64,000 nucleotides of DNA from Volvox africanus (lineage: Eukaryota > Chlorophyta > Chlorophyceae > Chlamydomonadales > Volvocaceae), in the NCBI GenBank assembly GCA_030268105.1, contig BSDZ01000003.1, forward strand, positions 62,001 to 126,000. The letters are read 5' to 3'. The position numbers and the translations under genes are program-made. Positions 9,118 to 20,829 of this stretch are shown here, in pieces. Positions within the stretch are counted from its first letter, which is position 1. Every line of letters begins with the position of its first letter. The notes beneath the pieces are model-generated. The model searched no databases. It had not been told where the DNA came from and worked only from the letters and a program-made list of their open reading frames with translations.

Positions 9118-9451
9118 ACGGCTAAGCTAAAAAAGATATCCGATACCGGAGAACACTCGTGTGTTCTAAATTACTATTTCTATACACTAATCTACTTAGC
9201 CCGAGCTAAGCCTTAACTTCGCTAATCACCGCCGCGTGATGATTGCTTGCTTCCGGCGCTGACGGTGATTTCGTCCATTGCATCATTCCGACCTGTAAGA
9301 CCGTAAGTTATATCTCTCTTCGTCTTGAAGTCTTCCGCTGTCTTTGTTTGCTCTCGCTTGCCTTGCTGTACTTGCAAGTGCTCGCGCATCGGTGTCGATA
9401 GTCTCCAGACGTGCAGATACTCATGAGCAAACGCGAACGAGAGGTACAACA
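9118..9451 (+). repeat. 334-bp duplicated 3' part of the LTR
   Basis: Bases 9118-9451 repeat 8784-9117 in direct tandem (LTR positions 491-824), then run into the ATT spacer and primer-binding site of C. There are a few differences: GACGGTGAT against GACGGCGAT, and GCTCTCGC against GCTCACGC. The composite 5' LTR of C is therefore 1158 bp while its 3' LTR is 824 bp. It can be read either as a tandem duplication or as a complete LTR abutting a second, 5'-truncated LTR. A TATA-like TATAACAG lies 16 bases before the duplicated segment. Confidence 0.95.
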
Positions 9452-9454
9452 ATT

Positions 9455-9472
9455 TGGTATCGAGACAGGTTC
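9455..9472 (+). promoter_or_regulatory. Primer-binding site, element C
   Basis: TGGTATCGAGACAGG, three bases after the composite LTR, is identical to the site in B. Confidence 0.75.
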
Positions 9473-9518
9473 GTTGCCTAACTGTCTCTCTTTGTCTAAT
9501 CGGAAGTAGGTTCTTTCT

Positions 9519-9917
9519 ATGGCGAGTTCCAGCGACGAACCACGAGGACCGCTAGATACTTTTGCCGAAGACTTAGGCCGCGCCGTTTTGGACGCCGCCG
9601 CTTCCGGTTTGTAATTGTTTAATTGCTTTTACTTAGATTGCTGCACTTGTTGTGTAAGTGTACGCTCTGAGTCGCAGGTAATCTCAGTGCACCGGCATTG
9701 CTTGCCGCGGCGACTGAGACCGGCGTTCGTCCGGACCAGTTGGCGACTCTCATTGCTCAAACTACGGAGATCAGGACTCAGCTGGGCAATTACTTGCTGA
9801 GTTTGCTGAATCTTCTCAAGAGTACTGTCGGTAGGCTCACCGAATCGCTTTGTACTCTTGCCTTTGCGATAGAAGTCGGCTTCTATTACGCAAAACTAGG
9901 GTATCGTTTCGTGCTCC
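9519..9917 (+). other. Gag leader of element C with probable exon and intron
   Basis: The first ATG at 9519 opens the same short exon as in B, with a probable intron at about 9611-9687 (GTAATTG...CTCAG) and an open frame from there to 9952. It is colinear with B 2538-2936. Coding status depends on splicing and is unproven. Confidence 0.45.
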
Positions 9918-11153
9918 ATGTCCGCGGAACACGACGATACGCCGCACACTAGCCTAGCTAGCCAACCCGATTTCGTTGTAGCTGCTAGAGCGCCGGATAG
10001 AGGTCTTGAGACTGTTGGCGCGCGAGCCACTCAAGAGCCCCTTTTCCTTCAGACCCCTGCTCACTTAATTGTGCCGCATTCAGCAGTGAACACGAATATG
10101 GACAACACTGCTGGACCAAGGGTTCTGCCATTACCTCAAGCTCGAGGGCATGATGACATCCCTGAGGTGATGAGATTGTCGATTCCCGTTCCTAGGCTCA
10201 ATATTTCGCTGACCGACAAGACACCAGGGCATAGCATAGCCGATGCAACTCGTGCGTACGTGCGTGACGCTAAAAAGTACCTCCAAGCTGTTCATGGTGG
10301 CGACAATGACGGTATCAGGTGTCTCTTCGTTGGTAACACCCTCGAGGGCGCAGCGAAGGACTGGTATCGCAATTGGACCAACGCCCGGGGCAGCTATACT
10401 TTTGACGAGTTAGTCGCCGCTTTGCTCGCACGATTCGCTACTGAGGTTCAAGCACGCGATGTGGAAGCTCGTAACGTTTTGGCAGCGGGTAGCTACCACA
10501 TGCGTCGGGATGAAAATGTACCTGCGTACCAGTCACGCTTCGAAGCACTTGTGACTCCCATTGCTGACCTCACCGAATCTGAGCGTGTCTTTTGGTCTAG
10601 GCGAGGCCTAACGAAACTTTTGGCTAAATGGTGCGCCACTGACTTGGTTGGAGCGCAGATCAAGTCGTATGACGCGTTGGTCGCTTTTGCTAAGGGCGCG
10701 GAGATACGACTTCTTGCCGGCGAGGAAGAAGTCAAGTCTGCCCCTCGTGCAAATGCCGTGCAAGTGCAGGATCCGCTTGGGGAAGCTGTGGCTCTCGATC
10801 AGGACCTCGGCGCGACCCGCCCCACGCCTACTGCCGCGACGCGACGCAGCAACGGGCAACGCAAGGCGCGCGGGGGCGCTAGCTCGGGTGTCCGTGGTAC
10901 AGGAGGGGCAGGTCCGAGCTCGGACCCAGCTAGGAACAGGAAGCGTGGTGGTGCGCCGTCGTCGGCAGCCGCACAGCGTTCCGACCCCAACGCGAAGCGT
11001 ACTCGTACGGACGACACATTTATGCCAAAATGGAATTGCAATCGTTCCGAATTCGAGCGTCGAAAATTGGCCAACGTTTGTCTACGGTGTGCGGAGAGCC
11101 ATTCTACGAAGGATTGCCCTCTAATGCCGCCGTTTGTACCTCAGCCGAAATAG
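9918..11153 (+). CDS. gag: Gag polyprotein, element C
   Basis: This 411-residue Gag is the same length as in B, with the capsid-type central domain, the basic Arg/Gly-rich tail and the short-spaced knuckle Cys388, Cys391, His395, Cys400. The one clear residue difference from B is Phe to Ser in the VFWFRRGL segment (TTT to TCT near 10595), inside the capsid-like domain at a hydrophobic position. B and D keep Phe. The frame ends in UAG at 11151-11153, with pol in the same frame. Confidence 0.9.
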   Translation: MSAEHDDTPHTSLASQPDFVVAARAPDRGLETVGARATQEPLFLQTPAHLIVPHSAVNTNMDNTAGPRVLPLPQARGHDDIPEVMRLSIPVPRLNISLTDKTPGHSIADATRAYVRDAKKYLQAVHGGDNDGIRCLFVGNTLEGAAKDWYRNWTNARGSYTFDELVAALLARFATEVQARDVEARNVLAAGSYHMRRDENVPAYQSRFEALVTPIADLTESERVFWSRRGLTKLLAKWCATDLVGAQIKSYDALVAFAKGAEIRLLAGEEEVKSAPRANAVQVQDPLGEAVALDQDLGATRPTPTAATRRSNGQRKARGGASSGVRGTGGAGPSSDPARNRKRGGAPSSAAAQRSDPNAKRTRTDDTFMPKWNCNRSEFERRKLANVCLRCAESHSTKDCPLMPPFVPQPK

Positions 11154-11196
11154 GGGCTTGCCCGGGTTCCTGCGGAGGGGGCTCTACCTGGGTTTT
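11151..11196 (+). promoter_or_regulatory. In-frame amber codon, candidate gag-pol readthrough site (C)
   Basis: The context AAA-TAG-GGG and the following G/C-rich stretch match element B. The same frame stays open to 15212. Confidence 0.6.
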
Positions 11197-14100
11197 CTGA
11201 ACTAACTCGTGGTCGGTGGTCATCCTTACGGCCAGCCGTTAAGGCATTGTTGCCTTGTGTACTTGGACACATCGAGCGAGTCATTGCGCGACGCATCACG
11301 CTTGACGGACGCACGGGACTTCTCTGCTTCGATCCGTTGTGTAATGTGTTTACACCTCGCCGTCCCCTGTCGTCTATTGATCTGTCCAACCACGTGGTTT
11401 TGTTCATCCCCTCGTCTCTGCGTGAGATGTCGGAACAGTTGGCCATGTACAGGAGGTGTAGGCGTCAATATCCAGACACTGCCGCATGTGTTTTACTCCC
11501 CGCTTTCTGTCGGCGCAAGGCAGAGGCATCGTTAAGGGGTATGCGGCATGTCCACCGGTTCGAGCCGGGCACCGTTTTGTTTAATGGTGTGGATCGGGAG
11601 GGTACGTTGGCTCCGTGGCCACACCTATCCTACTCGGTTGACGTTTGGTACGAAGCTCCTGATGGGGGTGCCGTTGGTTACGGGCCCGCCTTAAGTGCAC
11701 TGACGTTGTCTGCTGGGCAGTCGCTCGTAGATAACCGTGTCCCTGTGGTTCAGATCGGTTTGAATGGCCGTACTCTGAAGGCACTTGTTGACACCGGTGC
11801 CAGCGACGACTTCATCTCTGTCGCAGAGGTGAATGCGCTGGGGTTGTCCCCAGAGTCGTCTGATTGTCCACAGGTTACCCTTGCTGACGGGGGTAAGCAT
11901 CCCATCGTGGGCAGGATTACCCTTAGCCTATCGTTAGGCCCTTTGCGTGTTGTGACCCGGCCGTACGTGCTGCAGGGCTTAGCAGAGACTGCACCGTACA
12001 TAATGGGGTCGTCGACATTACGACAGTACCGCGCGCGCATCGACATGGAGACCGCAACCCTGCATATGTGCAAGGGTACTCTGTCGATTAAGGTACCTTT
12101 CCTGTCGTTCGAACATGTCACACCAAAGGAGGGCGAAACTGAGGCGGTGCCTATGCTTAATTTCGCCGTGACCGCAATGGCCGCGCGAATCGAACCAGAG
12201 CTAGTCGGGCGTAAGGAGGCCGTCCGTTTGTTACGGAAGGGTGCCCACGGACTGCTTTTAAGGCCGCGGGTGAGCTGTTGTGTCACCACCGCGCAGATTT
12301 CTGTGGATCCTGAGGTTGAGGCCCTACTGTCGCAGTATGAGGACGTCTTTAAAGATATCCCCGGCCTACCACCTATGCGTCCTGTTGATCACACAATCCC
12401 TCTCATGCCTGGAGCGCAGCCTACAGCCCGGCCAATGTACAGGTTGAGTCCATTGGAGCTGGATGAGGTGAAGCGCCAGGTGACGGATTTGCTCGCGAAG
12501 GGTATGATACGCCCCAGCACATCCCCGTATTCTGCACCGATTTTGTTTGTCGGTAAGAAGGATGGGACCTTGCGCATGTGCATTGATTACCGGGGGTTAA
12601 ATGCGAATACGGTGAAAAATCGCTACCCTTTGCCACGCGTTGACGACCTGTTGGATAAGCTGAAGGGCTCGGCTTATTTTTCCTCAATTGACTTACAACA
12701 GGGCTACAATCAGATTCGCATCGCTGCCTCTGATATCCCGAAAACCGCTTTTCGGACGCCCTTCGGTCACTTTGAGTATACGGTCCTATCGTTTGGTTTG
12801 ACTAATGCCCCTGCGACGTTTCAGGCGGTTATGGACCGAATGTTTAGGCCGTTTATCGACAGGTTCGTTGTTTGCTACCTGGATGACATCTTGGTATATT
12901 CTAAGACGCGCGAGGAGCACTTGGAGCATCTGCGGCTCGTGCTCGACGTTATGAGGCGGGAGCAATTGTTTGCTAAACGCGCCAAATGCTTTTGGGCGCA
13001 GCCTCAGGTGGAATATTTGGGCCACATTGTGTCGGCCACCGGTGTGAAGATGGACCCGCGGAAGGTCGCCGTGGTTCGTGATTGGCCCGCGCCTCAGAAC
13101 CTCACGGAGCTGCGTAAGTTCCTTGGCTTGACCAATTATTTCCGGAAGTTCATTGAAAAATATTCTATCATTGCGGCCCCGCTTACTAACTTAACTCGCA
13201 AAGGCGTTTTCGTTTCGCTCGAGTCGTGGACGTCGCAATGCCAGCGGGCATTCGAAGAGCTCAAACGAATCGTTGCTGAAGATGTCACCCTTGCTTTCCC
13301 CGATTACTCATTGCCATTTCGTGTTGAGGTAGTGTCTGATGCCTCAATATTTGGAAGCGGCGCTGTATTGTTACAGGAAGGGCGACCGATCGCCTTCACA
13401 AGTAAGAAGTTTTCTGGTGCGGAGATTCGCTACACCACCGGGGAACAGGAGCTTCTGGCTGTGCTGCATGCTTTAAAGGAATGGCGCTGTTACCTCGAGG
13501 GACGCCCGTTTACTTTAAAGACTGACCATAAGCCCCTAACGTTTTTGCAAAGCGTTCCGACGTTGAACCGCCGTCAAGCTAGGTGGATGGAATATCTAGC
13601 TAGGTTCAACTGCACCTGGGAGTATATTTCTGGTAAATTGAATATTGCCGATGCTCTCAGTCGACATCCGTCGCTACACGCTGCAATTTTGGCAGCGCCC
13701 GTCGTGCGGCCGCGTAGCGAGGAGGTTCCGATCGCGACGGACCTCGCGGAGCGGTTGAAGGTTGCCTACAGCGCAGACGCTTGGTTCGCGGACCCGGCTA
13801 ATGTAGAAAACCTTCGCAAGCAGAATGGCCTTTGGCTACGGACGGAGGGTGCAGCTACGCAAATCGTCGTTCCGAACGACGACGCGCTACGCTACGACAT
13901 CCTTGCGCGGTTCCACGAGGACCCGTTAGCAGGACACCCTGGTAGCAAGCGATTGATCGACTTGGTGCAACGTTCCTTTTGGTGGCCTCGTTTGGCTAAG
14001 GATGCAGTGAACTTCGTCCAGACATGCAGTCTGTGCCAGCGCAATAAGGCTTTGTCCGGTAAGGGCCATGGGTTGTTGCAACCGTTGCCTGTCCCGGATG

Positions 14101-15215
14101 CGCCTTGGGAAAGTGTTTCCATGGACTTCGTAGTCGCGCTGCCCAAAACTGAGGGGGGATACGATGCGGTGTTCGTAATGGTCGATCGTCTGACTAAGAT
14201 GGTTCACCTAGCACCATGCACATCATCCTGCACGGCTGAGCAAACCGCACGTTTGTTTTTCGATAATGTGGTTCGGTTACACGGGATTCCCAAAAATGTG
14301 ATCTCGGACCGCGGTGGACAGTTCACGTCTAAGTTTTGGGAAGCGCTCTGCAAACTAGTTGGCATGCGCGTCAACCTGAGCACGGCGTATCACCCGCAGA
14401 CTGATGGTCAAACCGAACGCACAAACCGCACGTTGGGTGATATGTTGCGCAATTATGCTGGTCGCACACCACTTGTTTGGGATACATATTTGACTGCGGC
14501 AGAATTCGCGCTTAACAACGCTGTTAACCGCTCTACAGGCAAAAGTCCGTTCTTTCTTAACTACGGGTTTCATCCCGCGCTACCCGTGTGGCGTGAGTTG
14601 GAAGTGAACGTGCCTGCTGCTAAACTTTTTGCCAAGTCTTTTATGTCCCGAATCACAGACGCGAAGTCGTGTTTGGACGCGGCGCAGCAACGAACGATGG
14701 AATACTATAACAAATCTAAGCAGGATGTGACGTTTTCGGAAGGGCAACTCGTGTTGCTAAGCACCAAGAACTTGCGTTCCTTGGCCGACGGATCCCGAAA
14801 ACTCTTACCCCGCTGGATTGGTCCGTATCCTGTCGTACGCATGGTTGGGAATGTGGCTGTGGAGCTTGCATTGCCCGCTAATATGCCCATTCACCCCACG
14901 TTTCACGTATCGCTTGTTCGTCCGTATCGTGGTACGGAACCCGTCCCTGAGCCTGCTAACGCCCCCGCAGCGATCGAACCAGTTCCCGAGACCTGGATCG
15001 CTGGTAAACAGAAGTTTTACGATGTGGAGTGGGTGTTAGATTATCGCGCGCGTCGTGTGGGCCGACACCGACGTAAGCGAACAGTACACGAGTACTTGGT
15101 TAAGTGGACAGGGTATACCGACGAGCACAACTCATGGGAACCGGCACGCAACTTCTCACAGGACATGAAACCCCTGCTCGAAGAAGCCCGCAAACGTGCC
15201 ACACAAGCCCAATGA
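11154..15215 (+). CDS. pol: Pol polyprotein (PR-RT-RH-INT-chromodomain), element C
   Basis: Uninterrupted pol, 1322 residues from 11247. Protease DTG is coded at 11790, reverse transcriptase YLDD at 12876, integrase Asp/Asp/Glu at 14124, 14307 and 14415, and the chromodomain at the end. Residue numbers are as in B. Differences from B are few: Val to Leu before the protease-RT linker (TATGCTTAAT near 12155), Ile/Val changes in the integrase N-terminal region, Ala to Val near 14008, Pro to Leu near 14749, and Arg to Trp in the chromodomain N-terminal strand (VEWVLDYR, codon TGG near 15030). The last is non-conservative and next to the cage Tyr, so methyl-lysine binding by this copy may be altered. 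All catalytic residues are intact. Confidence 0.93.
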   Translation, partial: GLARVPAEGALPGFSELTRGRWSSLRPAVKALLPCVLGHIERVIARRITLDGRTGLLCFDPLCNVFTPRRPLSSIDLSNHVVLFIPSSLREMSEQLAMYRRCRRQYPDTAACVLLPAFCRRKAEASLRGMRHVHRFEPGTVLFNGVDREGTLAPWPHLSYSVDVWYEAPDGGAVGYGPALSALTLSAGQSLVDNRVPVVQIGLNGRTLKALVDTGASDDFISVAEVNALGLSPESSDCPQVTLADGGKHPIVGRITLSLSLGPLRVVTRPYVLQGLAETAPYIMGSSTLRQYRARIDMETATLHMCKGTLSIKVPFLSFEHVTPKEGETEAVPMLNFAVTAMAARIEPELVGRKEAVRLLRKGAHGLLLRPRVSCCVTTAQISVDPEVEALLSQYEDVFKDIPGLPPMRPVDHTIPLMPGAQPTARPMYRLSPLELDEVKRQVTDLLAKGMIRPSTSPYSAPILFVGKKDGTLRMCIDYRGLNANTVKNRYPLPRVDDLLDKLKGSAYFSSIDLQQGYNQIRIAASDIPKTAFRTPFGHFEYTVLSFGLTNAPATFQAVMDRMFRPFIDRFVVCYLDDILVYSKTREEHLEHLRLVLDVMRREQLFAKRAKCFWAQPQVEYLGHIVSATGVKMDPRKVAVVRDWPAPQNLTELRKFLGLTNYFRKFIEKYSIIAAPLTNLTRKGVFVSLESWTSQCQRAFEELKRIVAEDVTLAFPDYSLPFRVEVVSDASIFGSGAVLLQEGRPIAFTSKKFSGAEIRYTTGEQELLAVLHALKEWRCYLEGRPFTLKTDHKPLTFLQSVPTLNRRQARWMEYLARFNCTWEYISGKLNIADALSRHPSLHAAILAAPVVRPRSEEVPIATDLAERLKVAYSADAWFADPANVENLRKQNGLWLRTEGAATQIVVPNDDALRYDILARFHEDPLAGHPGSKRLIDLVQRSFWWPRLAKDAVNFVQTCSLCQRNKALSGKGHGLLQPLPVPDAPWESVSMDFVVALPKTEGGYDAVFVMVDRLTKMVHLAPCTSSCTAEQTARLFFDNVVRLHGIPKNVISDRGGQFTSKFWEALCKLVGMRVNLSTAYHPQTDGQTERTNRTLGDMLRNYAGRTPLVWDTYLTAAEFALNNAVNRSTGKSPFFLNYGFHPALPVWRELEVNVPAAKLFAKSFMSRITDAKSCLDAAQQRTMEYYNKSKQDVTFSEGQLVLLSTKNLRSLADGSRKLLPRWIGPYPVVRMVGNVAVELALPANMPIHPTFHVSLVRPYRGTEPVPEPANAPAAIEPVPETWIAGKQKFYDVEWVLDYRARRVGRHRRKRTVHEYLVKWTGYTDEHNSWEPARNFSQDMKPLLEEARKRATQAQ

Positions 15216-15237
15216 CCCCTGCAGTCGATGCTGTATG

Positions 15238-15270
15238 ATGCAGCGAGGACGCTGCATACGGGAGGGGGGA
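15238..15270 (+). promoter_or_regulatory. Hairpin and polypurine tract, element C
   Basis: The 8-bp hairpin ATGCAGCG-AGGA-CGCTGCAT at 15238-15257 is followed by GGGAGGGGGGA at 15260-15270, 15 bases before the 3' LTR, as in B and D. Confidence 0.85.
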
Positions 15271-15274
15271 TAAT

Positions 15275-16098
15275 TGTTGTGCTACGATTCATTTCCCGTC
15301 GACGTGTAGGTCGACGCGATCCTATGAGTCGAAGTGCTTTTGTGATGAACGCATTACATATGAATGAATCTGCATGATATAAATGTATTCGCATACATTT
15401 ATATATGCATCTGGCATGTTGTCATTATCCATCGCGACATCGCACCATGGCAAATTCGCCTAGCATGCATGAATGACCTAATCATTGAAGTGCGCATTAT
15501 GCTCGTGCTACGAAACGATAAGTAATATTATCTGATATAATATTACTTCATTAAAGCACACGTTGAGAGCGCCGCACTCGTCGCGATGCATGCCCTGCAA
15601 CCGGATATCGTTATCCGGACCCTTGCATCATGCGAATGCCGGAAAGGCTTATACGTTGTTATGCGTAGACATCGCCTAGACGCAGTAGGGTTGTCACATC
15701 TAGGATCGGCCTCCTAATGTGAATCGTACGGCATTGCGATGCTGCGAGTATAACAGATGCGAGGACGGCTAAGCTAAAAAAGATATCCGATACCGGAGAA
15801 CACTCGTGTGTTCTAAATTACTATTTCTATACACTAATCTACTTAGCCCGAGCTAAGCCTTAACTTCGCTAATCACCGCCGCGTGATGATTGCTTGCTTC
15901 CGGCGCTGACGGCGATTTCGTCCATTGCATCATTCCGACCTGTAAGACCGTAAGTTATATCTCTCTTCGTCTTGAAGTCTTCCGCTGTCTTTGTTTGCTC
16001 ACGCTTGCCTTGCTGTACTTGCAAGTGCTCGCGCATCGGTGTCGATAGTCTCCAGACGTGCAGATACTCATGAGCAAACGCGAACGAGAGGTACAACA
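15275..16098 (+). mobile_element. 3' LTR of element C
   Basis: This complete 824-bp LTR runs from TGTTGTGC to GTACAACA. It is almost identical to 8294-9117 and lacks the 334-bp duplication. It borders satellite DNA at 16099. Confidence 0.95.
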
Positions 16099-19000
16099 CT
16101 ACTCTCGGCCAGCCCAAAACCTATTGAAATTTGCAATGCACCCAGGCATGCCTGGCCTTTATTGCATCATTCATTGGTATATGTGCATTGCGCAGTCTCA
16201 ACAACCTGCCAGAGGGAATCTAACCGGCGACTCTCGGCCAGCCCAAACCTGTTAATATTTGCAATTCTTTCAAGGCTGCCCGGCCCTTATCGCATCATTT
16301 ATTCTTATATGTGCATCGCGCACTCTCAACAACCTGCCAGCGGGCATCTAACCAGCGACTCTCGGGCAGCCCAAACCTATTGAAAATTGCAATGCGCCCA
16401 GGCCTGCCTGGCCCTTATTGCATCATTCATTGGTATATGTGCATTGCGCAGTCTCAACAACCTGCCAGAGGGAATCTAACCAGTGACTCTCGGCCAGCCC
16501 AAACCTGTTATTATTTGCAATTCTTTCAAGGCTGCCCGGCCCTTATTGCATCACTTATTCATATATGTGCATGGCTCACTCTCAACAACCTTCCCTGATC
16601 ATCAGCGAGCGGGCATCTAACCAGCGACTCTCGGCCAGCCCAAACCTATTGAAAGTTGCAATGCGCCCAGGCCTGCCTGGCCCTTCTTGCATCATTAATT
16701 GGTATATGTGCATTGCGCAGTCTAAACAACCTGCCAGAGGGAATCTAAACGGTTACTCTCGGCCAGCCCAAACCTGTTAATATTTGCAATGCGCCCAGGC
16801 CTGCCTGGCCCTTATCGCATCATTTATTCTTATATGTGCATGGCTCACTCTCAACAACCTGCCAGCGGAAATCTAACCAGTGACTCTCGGCCAGCCCAAA
16901 CCTGTTATTATTTGCAATTCTTTCAAGGCTGCCCTGCCCTTATTGCATCATTTATTCTGATATGTGCATGGCTCACTCTGAGGAACCTGCCCTGATCATC
17001 AGCCAGCGGGCATCTAACCAGCGACTCTCGGCCAGCCCAAACCTATTGAAAGTTGCAATGCGCCCAGGCCTGCCTGGCCCTTATTGCATCATTCATTGTT
17101 ATATGTGCATCGCGCACACTCAACAACCTGCCAGCGGGGAATCTAAACAGCGACTCTCGGCCAGCCCAAACCTATTGAAAGTTGCAATGCGCCCAGGCCT
17201 GCCTGGCCCTTATTGCATCATTCATTGTTTTATGTGCATTGCGCACTCTCAACAACCTGCCCTGATCATCAGCCAGCGGGAATCTAACCGGCAACTCTAG
17301 GCCAGCCCAAAACCTATTGAAATTTGCTATGCGCCCAGGCCTGCCTTGACCTTATTGCATCATTCATTGGTATATGTGCATTGCACACTCTGAACAACCT
17401 GCCAGCGGGAATCTAACCGGTTACAGTCGGCCATGCCAAAACAATTTAAAATTTGCAATTCGCCCAGGCCTGCCTGGCCCTTATTGCATTATTCATCGGT
17501 ACATGATCATTGCGCACTCTCAACAACCTGCCCTGATCATCAGCCAGCGGGAATCTAACCAGCGACTCTCGGACAGCCCAAACCTGTTAAACCTCTTAAT
17601 ATTTGCAATGCGCCCAGGCCTGCCTGGCCCTTATTGCATCATTAATTGATATATATGCATTGCGCAGTTTTAACAACCTGCCAGAGGGAATCTAACCGGC
17701 GACTCTCGGTCAGCCCAAACCTGTTTATATTTGCAATGCTTTCAGGCCTGCCTGGCCCTTCTTCCAAAATTTATTCTTATATGTGCATAGCTCACTCTCA
17801 ACAACCTGCCCTGATCATCAGCCAGCGGCAATCTAACCGGCAACTCTAGGCCAGCCCAAAACCTATTGAAATTTGCTATGCTCCCAGGCCTGCCTGGACC
17901 TTATAGCATCATTCATTGTTATATGTGCATTGCGCACTCTCAACAACCTGCCAGCGGGAATCTAACCGGTTACGCTCGGCCATGCCAAGACAATTTAAAA
18001 TTTGCAATTCGCCCAGGCCTGCCTGGCCCTTATTGCATCATTCATTGTTATATGTGCATCGCGCACACTCAACAACCTGCCAGCGGGGAATCTAACCAGC
18101 GACTCTCAGCCAGCCCAAACCTATTGATAGTTGCAATGCGCCCAGGCCTGCCTGGCCCTTATTGCATCATTCATTGTTTTATGTGCATTGCGCACTCTCA
18201 ACAACCTGCCCTGATCATCAGCCAGCGGGAATCTAACCGGCAACTCTAGGCCAGCCCAAAACCTATTGAAATTTGCTATGCGCCCAGGCCTGCCTGGACC
18301 TTATTGCATCATTCATTGGTATATGTGCATTGCACACTCTCAACAACCTGCCAGCGGGAATCTAACCAGTTACACTCGGCCATGCCAAAACAATTTAAAA
18401 TTTGCAATTTGCCCAGGCCTGCCTGGCCCTTATTGCATCATTCATCGGTACATGATCATTGCGCACTCTCAACAACCTGCCCTGATCATCAGCCAGCGGG
18501 AATCTAACCAGCGACTCTCGGACAGCCCAAACCTGTTAAACCTCTTAATATTTGCAATGCGCCCAGGCCTGCCTGGCCCTTATTGCATCATTAATTGATA
18601 TATATGCATTGCGCAGTTTTAACAACCTGCCAGAGGGAATCTAACCGGCGACTCTCGGCCAGCCCAAACCTGTTTATATTTGCAATGCTTTCAGGCCTGC
18701 CTGGCCCTTCTTCCAAAATTTATTCTTATATGTGCATAGCTCACTCTCAACAACCTGCCCTGATCATCAGCCAGCGGGAATCTAAGCAGCGACTCTCAGC
18801 CAGCCCAAAACCTATTGAAATTTGCAATGCGCCCAGGCCTGCCTGGCCCTTATTGCATCATTCATTGGTATATGTGCATTGCGCACTCTCAACAACCTTC
18901 CCTGGTCATCAGCCAGCGGTAATCTAACCGGCGACTCTCGGCCAGCCCAAAACCTATTGAAATTTGCAATGCGCCCAGGCCTGCCTGGCCCTCATTGAAT

Positions 19001-20829
19001 CATTCATCGGTACATGAGCATTGCGCACTCTCAACAACCTGCCCTGATCATCAGCCAGCGGGAATCTAACCAGCACCTCTCGGACAGCCCAAACCTGTTA
19101 AACCTCTTAATATTTGCAATGCGCCCAGGCCTGCCTGGCCCTTATTGCATCATTCATTGGTATGTGTGCATTGCGCACTCTCAACAACCTGCCCTGATCA
19201 TCAGCCAGCGGGAATCTAACCGGCAACTCTAGGCCAGCCCTAAAACCTATTGAAATTTGCTATGCGCCCAGGCCTGCCTGGACCTTATTGCATCATTCAT
19301 TGGTATATGTGCATTGCGCACTCTCAACAACCTGCCAGCGGGAATCTAACCGGTTACGCTCGGCCATGCCAAAACAATTTAAAATTTGCAATTCGCCCAG
19401 GCCTGCCTGGCCCTTATTGCATCATTCATCGGTACATGATCATTGCGCACTCTCAACAACCTGCCCTAATCATCAGCCAGCGGGAATCTAACCAGCGACT
19501 CTCGGACAGCCCAAACCTGTTAAACCTTTTAATATTTGCAATGCGCCCAGGCCTGCCTGGCCCTAATAGCATCATTCATCGGTACATGATCATTGCGCAC
19601 TCTCAACAACCTGCCCTGATCATCAGCCAGCGGGAATCTAAGCAGCGACTCTCGGACAGCCTAAACCTGTTAAACCTTTTAATATTTGCAATGGGCCCAG
19701 GCCTGCCTGGACCTTATTGCATCATTCATTGGTATATGTGCATAGCTCACTCTCAACAACCTGCCCTGCTCATCAGCCAGCGGGAATCTAAGCAGCGACT
19801 CTCAGCCAGCCCAAAACCTATTGAAATTTGCAATGCACCCAGGCCTGCCTGGCCCTTATTGCATCATTTATTCTTATATGTGCATGGCTCACTCTCAACA
19901 ACCTGCCCTGATCATCAGCCAGCGGGAATCTAAGCAGCGACTCTCAGCCAGCCCAAAACCTATTGAAATTTGCAATGCGCCCAGGCCTGCCTGGCGCTTA
20001 TTGCATCATTCATTGGTATATGTGCATTGCGCACTCTCAACAACCTGCCAGCGGGAATCTAACCGGTGACTCTTGGCCAGCCCAAACCTATTGAAAGTTG
20101 CAATGCGCCCAGGCCTGCCTGGCCCTTATTGCATCATTCATTGTTATATGTGCATTGCGCACTCTCAACAACCTGCCAGAGGGAATCTAAACGGCGACTC
20201 TCGGCCAGCCCAAACCTGTTTATATTTGCAATGCGCCTAGGCCTGCCTGGCCCTTATCGCATCATTTATTCTTTTATGTGCATCGCGCACTCTCAACAAC
20301 CTGCCAGCGGGGAATCTAACCAGCGACTCTCGGCCAGCCCAAACCTGTTAATGTTTGCAATGCGCCCAGGCCTGCCTGGCCCTTATCGCATCATTTATTC
20401 TATTATGTGCATTGCGCATTCTCAACAACCTGCCCTGATCATCAGCCAGCGGGAATCTAACCGGCAACTCTAGGCCAGCCCAAAACCTATTGAAATTTGC
20501 TATGCGCCCAGGCCTGCCTGGACCTTATTGCATCATTCATTGGTATATGTGCATTGCACACTCTCAACAACCTGCCAGCGGGAATCTAACCGGTTACACT
20601 CGGCCATGCCAAAACAATTTAAAATTTGCAATTCGCCCAGGCCTGCCTGGCCCTTATTGCATCATTCATCGGTACATGATCATTGCGCACTCTCAACAAC
20701 CTGCCCTGATCATCAGCCAGCGGGAATCTAACCAGCGACTCTCGGACAGCCCAAACCTGTTAAACCTCTTAATATTTGCAATGCGCCCAGGCCTGCCTGG
20801 CCCTTATTGCATCATTAATTGATATATAT

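Larger units (their letters stand above)
8294..16098 (+). mobile_element. Element C: full-length Ty3/gypsy chromovirus with composite 5' LTR
   Basis: The domain order is the same as in B. Internal DNA is colinear with B at a constant offset of 6981 bp. Its right end (16098) abuts satellite sequence starting CTACTCTCGG, so this is the true right border of the A-B-C cluster. If the cluster began as one insertion, the 5-bp duplication should be CTACT and should lie just left of element A's LTR, outside the window. Confidence 0.93.

Noticed and set aside
16099..16260. A SINE or tRNA-derived origin of the satellite
   Set aside because: I could not find A-box/B-box promoter motifs or a cloverleaf-compatible segment in the monomer.
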